A stretch of DNA of 5,473 nt, taken from Chloroflexota bacterium. GTDB taxonomy: Bacteria > Chloroflexota > Anaerolineae > Anaerolineales > Villigracilaceae. Positions 1-5,373 of the stretch are shown here, piece after piece. The DNA lies in NCBI GenBank assembly GCA_021823555.1, contig JAKANW010000260.1, forward strand, positions 1-5,473, in the 5' to 3' direction. The notes under the pieces were generated by a model. The model had not been told where the DNA came from. It ran no database searches and saw only the letters and a list, made by a program, of their open reading frames with translations. The stretch's first letter is position 1, and every line of letters begins with the position of its first letter. The position numbers were made by a program, and so were the translations under genes.

Positions 1-667
1 GGGCGTCCACTTCGCCGTCGAAGAAGGCGCCGATCTGACAGCTGCCCAGACCCAGAGCAACGGCCGCCAGGGAGACTGGACCATTCGCCCAGAGTCGAAA
101 CAAGCCATATGCCAGCATCGGCAGGTAAGTAAATAAAAACAGATAGACCGGAATAGACATCAACGTTCCGGTCTCCCGCAGGCCGCGCAGGTTGGCCAGC
201 GTGATCAATCCCAACAGGAATAAGGCGATCAAGATGCGATGCGGCCAAAGGGATGGGATAGCCGAGGCAATGGCTTCCACGCTTGCCGTCAAGCTGACCG
301 CCGCGGTCAGCAAATAGTCGATCAACAAGGCGGACGCGGCGACCAATCCAAAGCCAGTTCCCAAATTTTCGCGCGCCACCACGTACGAACCACCGCCCGA
401 GGGATAGCCTTGGATGGTTTGGTAATAGGAAAGCGCCACCACTACCAGCAAAATAGTGATGGCGAGGCCGATGGGCCAGGCAAGTCCCAACCCGGCACTG
501 CCTGCCACGACCAATCCAAGATAGATTTCCTGGTTGGCATACGCAATCGAAGAGAGCGCGTCCGGCGAAAAAGCCGCCAAAGCGCGGATCTTGTTCAACT
601 TGGTTTCGCGGAGTTGGCGGGTGGGAAGCGGTGAACCGATTAGAACATCTTTCAACCGGGTAAGCAT
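1..667 (-). CDS. KimA/YdaO-like APC-superfamily permease, probable K+ importer (N-terminal part, runs off window)
   Basis: Reading leftward from ATG 667-665, 222 codons stay open to the window edge, so only the N-terminal part is present. KimA-type proteins are LeuT-fold membrane transporters that take up potassium with protons. Visible family features are a short cytoplasmic start (MLTRLKDVLIGSPL), a FSPDALSSIAYA segment at residues 33-44, GYPSGGGSYVVARENLG at 87-103, LLIDYLLTAAVSLTAS at 114-129 and NLRG at 159-162. About five hydrophobic segments are seen, near residues 46-62, 64-80, 107-133, 143-160 and 172-190. D36, Y43 and D117 fall at the numbers I recall for potassium-binding residues of Bacillus KimA. 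An in-frame ATG lies 13 codons upstream (706-704), but the -10-like hexamer falls between it and 667, and family proteins start as at 667. An amino-acid permease of the same superfamily is the main alternative. The gene is transcribed divergently from the DinB-like gene. Confidence 0.85.
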   Translation of the reverse strand, partial: MLTRLKDVLIGSPLPTRQLRETKLNKIRALAAFSPDALSSIAYANQEIYLGLVVAGSAGLGLAWPIGLAITILLVVVALSYYQTIQGYPSGGGSYVVARENLGTGFGLVAASALLIDYLLTAAVSLTASVEAIASAIPSLWPHRILIALFLLGLITLANLRGLRETGTLMSIPVYLFLFTYLPMLAYGLFRLWANGPVSLAAVALGLGSCQIGAFFDGEVDA

Positions 668-669
668 AA

Positions 670-687
670 AACAAGTATACACCTGTT
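670..687. promoter_or_regulatory. 18-bp near-palindrome over the permease promoter, possible operator
   Basis: The plus strand reads AACAAGTATACACCTGTT. Seven of its nine symmetric base pairs match, with outer arms AACA/TGTT. It covers the whole -10 hexamer and nearly reaches the start codon of the KimA-like gene, so a bound repressor would block polymerase. The dyad is seen in the sequence; its role as an operator is inference. Part of the symmetry comes from the central GTATAC of the -10 region itself. Confidence 0.3.
674..679 (-). promoter_or_regulatory. -10 element of the KimA-like gene, adjacent to the start codon
   Basis: On the minus strand TATACT (679-674) is followed by six bases and then ATG 667. 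Transcription would begin at or within a base or two of the A of ATG, giving a leaderless mRNA. No Shine-Dalgarno sequence sits at normal spacing. No good -35 is visible at 697-702, the position a 17-bp spacer would predict, so the assignment rests on the -10 match and on the same arrangement at murJ, xseA and the HIT gene. Confidence 0.55.
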
Positions 688-718
688 GAAAAACGGCTTT
701 TTGCATAGGTCCCACGTG

Positions 719-724
719 TATAAT
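719..724 (+). promoter_or_regulatory. -10 element (TATAAT) of the DinB-like gene
   Basis: A perfect TATAAT lies 41 nt before ATG 766, predicting a start of transcription near 731 and a 5' leader of about 35 nt that includes the Shine-Dalgarno sequence. No convincing -35 is seen at about 696-701. That position is almost the same one where the -35 of the divergent permease gene would lie, so the two promoters are back to back. Confidence 0.55.
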
Positions 725-753
725 TCCTATCATCATTTATCAACTTGCAACCA

Positions 754-758
754 AGGAG
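754..758 (+). promoter_or_regulatory. Shine-Dalgarno sequence deciding the DinB-like start
   Basis: AGGAG at 754-758 ends seven bases before ATG 766. It supports ATG 766 over an in-frame TTG at 745, which lies upstream of this site and would leave it inside the coding region. Confidence 0.8.
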
Positions 759-765
759 ATTTACC

Positions 766-1203
766 ATGTCTCTCGACGCTTCCTTTATTGAGCTGAACCG
801 CGCCTCGCGTGAACGCATCCACACATTCGCGGCATTGACCGACCGGGCCCTGCTCCACCCCGTCGGCCAGCACTGGACGGTGGCCATCACGCTGGCACAC
901 CTGGCCTTTTGGGACCGGCGCGTGCTGTACGTGCTCGACATGACAGAACGCGAGGGCCGGCTCCTTATCCCCGCAATCGACATCAACGTCAACGATCTGT
1001 CCCTGCCGCTGTGGGCCGCCATCCCGCCGTCCGACGCGGCGCGTCTCGCCATGGAAGCCGCCGAGGCATGCGACCACCGGCTGGAAAGTTTCAACCATTC
1101 CTTGCTCGAGAAAATCTACGAGTACAACCCACGCTGGGTCGTGCGCGCCCTGCATCGTAACGAGCATCTTGACGAAGCGGAGCAGGCGCTGAAAGCAAAG
1201 TAA
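766..1203 (+). CDS. DinB-like four-helix-bundle protein with a three-histidine metal site
   Basis: This 145-residue protein looks like the DinB/YfiT superfamily, which also includes mycothiol- and bacillithiol-dependent enzymes. These are four-helix bundles that hold a divalent metal through three histidines. Here the candidates are H45 in the WTVAITLAHLAFWDR segment (residues 37-51) and H130 and H134 in ALHRNEHLDEAEQAL (128-142); this spacing and the final-helix H-x3-H match the family. The length is about that of a single domain, and there is no signal peptide or membrane segment, so it is probably cytoplasmic. The start is ATG 766, chosen for its AGGAG site. The next gene begins 20 nt after the stop, so the two are probably cotranscribed. 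The substrate cannot be told from sequence; a thiol transferase, an isomerase and a stress-related protein are all possible. Confidence 0.75.
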   Translation: MSLDASFIELNRASRERIHTFAALTDRALLHPVGQHWTVAITLAHLAFWDRRVLYVLDMTEREGRLLIPAIDINVNDLSLPLWAAIPPSDAARLAMEAAEACDHRLESFNHSLLEKIYEYNPRWVVRALHRNEHLDEAEQALKAK

Positions 1204-1223
1204 TCAAACCCGAAGAAGTCATC

Positions 1224-1637
1224 ATGCCGCAAGACGAGGTCATTTTCAAACCGAAATATACCGGGAGCATCCGTTTCGCCATATTCCTATATCCGATCTG
1301 GGCAATACTATTCCTGTACTTTCTCTACGAATTCTTCGCGACCCAATCCTTCAACCCGCAAGGATTCCTGGCAGTGATCTTCGGCTTGATGACCTTTGCC
1401 CTTCCGTTCCGCGTCTTCCGCGAAATCCGGTTTGCAGACCAGCTCATCGTCAAGCGCTACCTGCTCCCCGACCTGGTCATCCCCTACAAAGAAATCCGCG
1501 CCTTCAGCGCGCTCGAGATCAAAGCCGAGAAATCCGGCGTTCCGCTTTTAATGATGACACAGAACAGCTCTGCCGAACTGGAGCAAATTCTTCACAAGCA
1601 GCTGAGCGGACGCAAGATCAAGTTGAAGAAAAAATAG
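1224..1637 (+). CDS. Small membrane protein with two helices and a PH-like C-terminal domain, function unknown
   Basis: The 137-residue product has a short hydrophilic N-terminus, two hydrophobic segments (about residues 16-37 and 46-63) and a soluble tail. The pattern REIRFADQLIVKRYLLPDL (66-84) followed by VIPYKEIRAFS (85-95) resembles bacterial PH-like domains attached to membrane hairpins, in which a strand 'D-LIVKR' precedes 'IPY-EI'. The protein ends in a lysine-rich stretch (GRKIKLKKK). I do not recognise a named gene. It follows the DinB-like gene by 20 nt, with only a weak purine stretch (GAAGAAG, 1212-1218) before ATG 1224, which suggests translation following on from the upstream gene. 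It may be a conserved accessory membrane protein; no substrate or partner is indicated. Confidence 0.65.
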   Translation: MPQDEVIFKPKYTGSIRFAIFLYPIWAILFLYFLYEFFATQSFNPQGFLAVIFGLMTFALPFRVFREIRFADQLIVKRYLLPDLVIPYKEIRAFSALEIKAEKSGVPLLMMTQNSSAELEQILHKQLSGRKIKLKKK

Positions 1638-1657
1638 ACTTCGGCCTTCCTACCGGC

Positions 1658-1666
1658 TGATATAAT
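1658..1666 (+). promoter_or_regulatory. Extended -10 promoter of murJ, adjacent to the start codon
   Basis: TGATATAAT is a perfect extended -10 (TG, one base, TATAAT), and only eight bases separate it from GTG 1675. Transcription should start at about 1673-1675, making the mRNA essentially leaderless. The TAA at 1663-1665 inside the hexamer is in frame with murJ, so no start upstream of the promoter is possible. No -35 is recognisable, as is usual for extended -10 promoters. Confidence 0.7.
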
Positions 1667-1674
1667 CCCCACCC

Positions 1675-3249
1675 GTGACTACTTCCGCCAATCGACAAAT
1701 TGCCCGCGCCGCCGGGACGGTGATGTTTGCTTTTGTGTTGAGCAATGTCGTCGGCTTGGTGCGGCAGATCCTGGTCTCGCGCGCCTTCGGCACCACCCAG
1801 GAACTGGACGCCTTCTACGCCGCGGCCACCTTCCCCGACCTGCTCTTCAGCCTGCTGGCGGGCGGAGCGCTGGCTTCGGCCTTTCTGCCCACCTTCACCG
1901 GCTTTCTCGCCCGCGAGAACCGCGACGAAGCCTGGCGACTCGCCTCGGCCATCACCAACATCGTCATCCTGGTCCTGAGCGTGTCCAGCGGACTAGCGGT
2001 TCTCTTCGCGCCCGCGTTGGTGCGGAACGTCCTGTTCGTGCTCAAACCGGACCTCGACCCGGCGCTCGACACCCTGACCATTGACCTGCTGCGCATCATC
2101 CTGATCGCACCCACCATCTTCGGCGTGAGCGGACTGTTGATGAGCATCCTCAACACGCACCAAAAATTCTGGCTGCCCGCGCTGGCGCCGGTCTTCAACT
2201 GGGTGGGCTGGATCATCAGCATTTTCGTATTTGTGCCTAGCATGGGCATCCGCGGCCTAGCGTGGGGCTACGTGCTCGGCGCGATCTTGCACCTCCTCGT
2301 CCAAGTCCCCGGATTGCTGAAATTGGAAGGCCGAAAATACCTCCCCACGCTCGGCCTCAACGACCCGGCCGTGACCGAGGTGGCGCGCCTGATGGCGCCG
2401 CGTCTGCTGGGCGTAGCCGCCGTGCAGATCAACTTCGTGGTCAACGCCATGGTCGCCTCAGGACAAAGCGAGGGCTCGCTCTCGGCCATCAACGTGGCGC
2501 GCATGGTGATGACTATGCCGTTGTTCGTCATCGCCCAGGCAATCGCCACCGCCGCCCTGCCCACCTTTGCAGCACAGGTGGCGCGCGGTGAACATAGCGG
2601 GATGCGCTCCTCGCTGGCTGCGACCTTGCGCGGCACCCTCCTGCTGACGATCCCCGCCACCCTCGGCCTAATCCTGCTGCGCGAACCGATTGTGGCGGCG
2701 CTTTTTCAGCGCGGCGAATTCAACGCGCTCTCCACAGAAATGGTCACGTGGGCGTTGTTGTGGTACACGGCGGGACTGGTCGGTCACTCCGTGGTGGAGA
2801 TTCTCTCGCGCGCTTTCTATGCCCTGCACGATACCTGGACACCCGTCTGGGTGGGGACGCTGGCAATGATCTTGAACGTAGTCTTCAGCTTCGGTTTCTC
2901 GTGGCTATTCAGCATGGTCGGTTGGATGCCGCATGGCGGGTTGGCGCTGGCCAATTCGCTGGCAACCGCCATTGAAGGGACATCCCTATTCATCATCATG
3001 CGCAAGCGGTTGAATGGCATTGAAGGTGAAACCATCGCACGCGGCTTTGCCCAATCGTTGTTGGCCGCGCTGGGGATGAGTCTCGTGCTCGTGTTGTGGA
3101 ATCAGGCCGGGGGGAGTCTGAACGTGTGGGTGGCCGCGTTGGGAGGCGTCACACTCGGCGGAATCGTGTACGCGTTGGGAATGGTCGTCTTAAAAGTTCC
3201 CGAAGTCAGCCTGGTCTTGGGAATCGTCCGGCGGCGTTTGGGGAAATAG
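1675..3249 (+). CDS. murJ: Lipid II flippase MurJ (MVF family, MOP superfamily)
   Basis: MurJ moves the peptidoglycan precursor lipid II across the cytoplasmic membrane. The 524-residue product is of usual length and strongly hydrophobic throughout, consistent with the family's 14 helices. Family landmarks are VGLVRQILVSRAFG (26-39), ELDAFYAA (43-50), LLAGGALASAFLPTF (60-74), NVARMVMTMP (273-282), LFQRGEFN (343-350) and RAFYALHDTWTP (379-390). R30 and R276 align by eye with the cavity arginines R24 and R270 of E. coli MurJ, and D45 with D39. The position of E. coli R52-R53 reads F58-S59 here, so that arginine is missing. GTG 1675 is the first possible start after an in-frame TAA at 1663. There is no Shine-Dalgarno sequence. 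The gene has its own promoter just behind the PH-like gene and converges on the DUF212 gene with a 5-bp gap. Confidence 0.93.
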   Translation: MTTSANRQIARAAGTVMFAFVLSNVVGLVRQILVSRAFGTTQELDAFYAAATFPDLLFSLLAGGALASAFLPTFTGFLARENRDEAWRLASAITNIVILVLSVSSGLAVLFAPALVRNVLFVLKPDLDPALDTLTIDLLRIILIAPTIFGVSGLLMSILNTHQKFWLPALAPVFNWVGWIISIFVFVPSMGIRGLAWGYVLGAILHLLVQVPGLLKLEGRKYLPTLGLNDPAVTEVARLMAPRLLGVAAVQINFVVNAMVASGQSEGSLSAINVARMVMTMPLFVIAQAIATAALPTFAAQVARGEHSGMRSSLAATLRGTLLLTIPATLGLILLREPIVAALFQRGEFNALSTEMVTWALLWYTAGLVGHSVVEILSRAFYALHDTWTPVWVGTLAMILNVVFSFGFSWLFSMVGWMPHGGLALANSLATAIEGTSLFIIMRKRLNGIEGETIARGFAQSLLAALGMSLVLVLWNQAGGSLNVWVAALGGVTLGGIVYALGMVVLKVPEVSLVLGIVRRRLGK

Positions 3250-3254
3250 CCGCT

Positions 3255-3707
3255 CTACCTGAACATCATCCAATTAATGGTCGCCGCCAACATGCCGAGC
3301 AGCACGCCGCCTGTCACCTCCAGCGGCGTGTGACCGAGCACCTCGCGCAGTTCATTTTCGTCCCACATGTGACCGCGCAATAATTCCTCGAAAAGATAGT
3401 TGATACGCTCGGCATGAATGCCCGCTTGCCGCCGTACACCGGCTGCGTCGTAGATCACAATCATGCTGATGGCCACAGCCAGGGCGAAGAGCGGCGTGTC
3501 GAAACCGAGATACAAACCGATGCCATGCGTCACGCCCACCACCAGCGCCGAATGCGAGCTGGGCATACCGCCCGCATTCAACAGCAAACCCCACTTCCAT
3601 TTGTGGGTGCGAAAATAATCGAGCGGCGGTTTAAGGACTTGTGCGATCAACCAGGCCGCCAGCGCGCCGATCAGCACATGGTTTTGAAAAATCCCCAGCG
3701 GACTCAT
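3255..3707 (-). CDS. Divergent PAP2 family protein (DUF212, YuiD-like)
   Basis: The 150-residue membrane protein matches the divergent PAP2 (acid phosphatase/vanadium haloperoxidase-related, DUF212) family in length and motifs. K26 lies in the AQVLKPPLDYF segment, GGMPSSHSA is at 46-54, YDAAGVRRQAG at 86-96, and LGHTPLEVTGGVLLG at 124-138. These resemble the lysine, PSGH-type and histidine-containing motifs of PAP2 phosphatases. Hydrophobic segments lie near residues 9-25, 54-68, 72-87 and 132-148. A phosphatase acting on a lipid or isoprenoid phosphate is a reasonable guess; the activity of this subfamily is not established to my knowledge. The ATG overlaps the xseB stop in ATGA, and a strong GAGGAGG lies inside the last codons of xseB, so translation is coupled. 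It is the last gene of the visible operon. Confidence 0.88.
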   Translation of the reverse strand: MSPLGIFQNHVLIGALAAWLIAQVLKPPLDYFRTHKWKWGLLLNAGGMPSSHSALVVGVTHGIGLYLGFDTPLFALAVAISMIVIYDAAGVRRQAGIHAERINYLFEELLRGHMWDENELREVLGHTPLEVTGGVLLGMLAATINWMMFR

Positions 3708-3943
3708 TCATCCTCCTCGAACGGAGTCAATTCCTCCCCGGCAAGTTGACTCACTTTCAATTCCGCGGCCTCGAGCAATTTCCCGCAGCGCTTCATCAGA
3801 GCCTGGCCGCGTTCGAACAACGCCATGGATTCTTCCAATTTTTGATTCCCGTTTTCCAGCGCGGCGACGATGGTTTCCAACTCGGCCAGCGCCTCTTCGT
3901 AAGATAATTCTTCTACATGTTTGCGTGCAGATGTTTTTGGCAT
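3704..3943 (-). CDS. xseB: Exodeoxyribonuclease VII small subunit
   Basis: XseB binds the long C-terminal helices of XseA to form exonuclease VII, a metal-independent enzyme that degrades single-stranded DNA from both ends. The 79-residue product fits the family's 60-80 residues. The core runs from LSYEEALAELETIVAALENG (13-32) through LEESMALFERGQALMKRCGK (36-55) to LLEAAELKVSQL (56-67), two amphipathic helices with the usual LE-IV--LE-G and L-ES---FE-G pattern, followed by an acidic tail. The frame stays open upstream to 4156, overlapping xseA, but that stretch is arginine- and serine-rich and unlike the family. ATG 3943 has AGAGG four bases upstream and begins just before the conserved core. 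It follows xseA after 94 nt and overlaps the next gene by ATGA. Confidence 0.93.
   Translation of the reverse strand: MPKTSARKHVEELSYEEALAELETIVAALENGNQKLEESMALFERGQALMKRCGKLLEAAELKVSQLAGEELTPFEEDE
3712..3718 (-). promoter_or_regulatory. Shine-Dalgarno sequence of the DUF212 gene inside xseB
   Basis: On the minus strand GAGGAGG (3718-3712) ends four bases before ATG 3707. It is formed by the last glutamate codons of xseB. It supports the chosen start and translational coupling between the two overlapping genes. Confidence 0.8.
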
Positions 3944-3947
3944 AAAA

Positions 3948-3952
3948 CCTCT
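3948..3952 (-). promoter_or_regulatory. Shine-Dalgarno sequence of xseB
   Basis: AGAGG on the minus strand (3952-3948) is followed by TTTT and ATG 3943. It favours this start over the upstream in-frame ATGs that would extend the protein into xseA. Confidence 0.65.
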
Positions 3953-4037
3953 GTCGATTTCAGATTTTGGATGTACGATACCGCCATCCCAAGCGGAAGA
4001 ACGTGCTCCTCGCCCCGCCGTCGAAGAACAGCCTGCT

Positions 4038-5255
4038 CTATTCAACTTTCGCATCAAACTGCCCATCCGCAACGCGCACCTGGATGACCTCGCCCGGCTG
4101 GACCTGCGCGGCCAAACGCACCAGACTCCCATCCGCCTGCCGCGTGACAACTGCATAACCGCGCGCCAGCACTTCGAACGGATTCAACGCCATCAGGCGT
4201 TTGCCCAACCCTTCGAGGCCGCTCGCTTCGAGCGCGAGACGGTGGGCCTGCGCGGCCCACACCCGGCGGGATAGCTCATCCATGCGCTGCCGTTCGGATT
4301 GCAGACGGCGCACCGGAGAGACGAAACGCAGGCGGGATTCTAGATTCGCTAATTCGATTCGGTCCGCTTCGATGCGACTGATCATCGCCGCTTCCAGCCG
4401 ATGACCAAGATCGCTCATTCCCGACGCCAGATCGAACAACGTGACAGGGGTTGCCAATTCCGCCGCGGCGGTGGGAGTCGGCGCGCGCAGGTCGGCGGCA
4501 AAATCCACCAGGGTGAAATCAGTCTCATGGCCCACGCCGCTGATGACGGGCACATCGCTGGCGGCCACGGCGCGTACCACGCGCTCATCGTTGAAAGGCC
4601 ACAAATCCTCGATGGAACCGCCGCCGCGTGCCATGAGAATCACATCGAGCGGCGGCTGGAGGTGGTTGAGCTTTTGCAAGGCCTCGACCAACGCGGGCGG
4701 AGCCTCCACACCTTGCACAGGCGAGGGCACGAGAATGACTTCCACAAGCGGGAGTCGGCGGCGCAGGGTGTGAAGCATGTCGCGCAGGGCCGCGCCCGTC
4801 GCGGAGGTCACGATACCGATGCGACGCGAAAGTCCCGGAATGGGGCGTTTGTGCTCCGGGTTAAAGAGTCCCTCCGCTTCGAGCAGGGACTTGAGGCGCA
4901 GGAATTCGGCGTACAATGCGCCTTCCCCCAGCAGACGGAGCGCGTCCGCATAAAGTTGGTACTGCCCGGCCACTTCGTAGACGCCGATACGCCCATGCGC
5001 TTCCACTTCCATCCCATCCTTGATGGGTATCTTCAGTTTGGAAGCCTCGGTTCTCCACATCACACCGCGCAGGGACGCGCCCGCGTCCTTGAGCGTGAAA
5101 TACAAATGTCCCGAGGCAGGACGCGAAAAATTGGAAATCTCGCCTCGCACCCACAGATCTTGCAGGGCCGGGTCCGTTTCGAGCGTCTGGCGGATGTGCG
5201 CCGTCAAACGCGAGACGGTCCACTGGACGGAGGCGAAGAGGGAAGGCTGGGTCAC
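4038..5255 (-). CDS. xseA: Exodeoxyribonuclease VII large subunit
   Basis: XseA is the catalytic subunit of exonuclease VII, which degrades single-stranded DNA to short oligonucleotides in repair and recombination. From GTG 5255 the product has 405 residues, typical of the family. An N-terminal OB-fold domain (about 12-105) includes DLWVRGEISNFSRPASGHLY (33-52). The catalytic region includes RIGIVTSATGAALRDML (145-161), ARGGGSIEDLWPFND (209-223) and GVGHETDFTLVDFAADLRAP (240-259), the aspartates, histidine and arginine being the conserved set. A long helical region follows (about 272-345), which binds XseB, then NPFEVLARGYAVV (358-370) near the end. The frame could be read from GTG 5342, adding 29 residues, but these are unlike the family and overlie a good promoter, so GTG 5255 is preferred. 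The gene heads the operon xseA-xseB-DUF212. Confidence 0.93.
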   Translation of the reverse strand: MTQPSLFASVQWTVSRLTAHIRQTLETDPALQDLWVRGEISNFSRPASGHLYFTLKDAGASLRGVMWRTEASKLKIPIKDGMEVEAHGRIGVYEVAGQYQLYADALRLLGEGALYAEFLRLKSLLEAEGLFNPEHKRPIPGLSRRIGIVTSATGAALRDMLHTLRRRLPLVEVILVPSPVQGVEAPPALVEALQKLNHLQPPLDVILMARGGGSIEDLWPFNDERVVRAVAASDVPVISGVGHETDFTLVDFAADLRAPTPTAAAELATPVTLFDLASGMSDLGHRLEAAMISRIEADRIELANLESRLRFVSPVRRLQSERQRMDELSRRVWAAQAHRLALEASGLEGLGKRLMALNPFEVLARGYAVVTRQADGSLVRLAAQVQPGEVIQVRVADGQFDAKVE

Positions 5256-5262
5256 GCAAGCG

Positions 5263-5291
5263 AGGATACCCCAAGCGAGGGGGAGAGTCAA
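5263..5291 (-). promoter_or_regulatory. xseA promoter with -35 and -10, adjacent to the start codon
   Basis: On the minus strand TTGACT (5291-5286) and TATCCT (5268-5263) are separated by exactly 17 bp. Seven bases then lead to GTG 5255, so the predicted first transcribed base is at or next to the start codon. The -35 matches five of six consensus bases and the -10 four of six. This is the only promoter in the window with a clear -35, and it lies within the stretch that a longer xseA reading would call coding. Confidence 0.65.
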
Positions 5292-5358
5292 CAGCGGACT
5301 CCAACGTCTTCCGGCTTTGAGCAAAGCCTGGAAACTTTCCACCTTACCCAGATTTTTC

Positions 5359-5367
5359 TGCTACAAT
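5359..5367 (+). promoter_or_regulatory. Extended -10 promoter of the HIT gene, adjacent to the start codon
   Basis: TGCTACAAT is an extended -10 (TG, one base, then TACAAT with five of six consensus bases). Six bases separate it from ATG 5374, and there is no Shine-Dalgarno sequence between them, which predicts a leaderless mRNA. No clear -35 is visible near 5339-5344. Confidence 0.6.
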
Positions 5368-5373
5368 CGCGGC

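Noticed and set aside
239..634. A 131-codon plus-strand frame opposite the permease
   Set aside because: The minus strand here encodes clear APC-permease motifs; the plus-strand product is low-complexity and polar.
667..706. Upstream ATG 706-704 as the permease start
   Set aside because: It would add 13 residues not typical of the family and would lie upstream of the -10 hexamer at 679-674, outside the predicted transcript. No strong Shine-Dalgarno sequence precedes it.
686..724. TTGAAA (686-691) as the -35 partner of TATAAT (719-724)
   Set aside because: The spacer would be 27 bp, much longer than the 16-18 bp that sigma-70-type promoters use.
733..1167. A 144-codon minus-strand frame opposite the DinB-like gene
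   Set aside because: It is the shadow of a gene with a proper Shine-Dalgarno sequence and a recognisable histidine pattern.
1641..1660. Possible terminator hairpin TCGGCC/GGCTGA between the PH-like gene and murJ
   Set aside because: The stem is only six pairs with a G-T wobble, there is no following T-tract, and the downstream arm is used by the extended -10 of murJ.
3944..4156. A longer XseB starting in xseA (up to 150 residues)
   Set aside because: The extra residues are Arg/Ser/Gly/Trp-rich and unlike XseB, which is normally 60-80 residues, and a Shine-Dalgarno sequence precedes ATG 3943.
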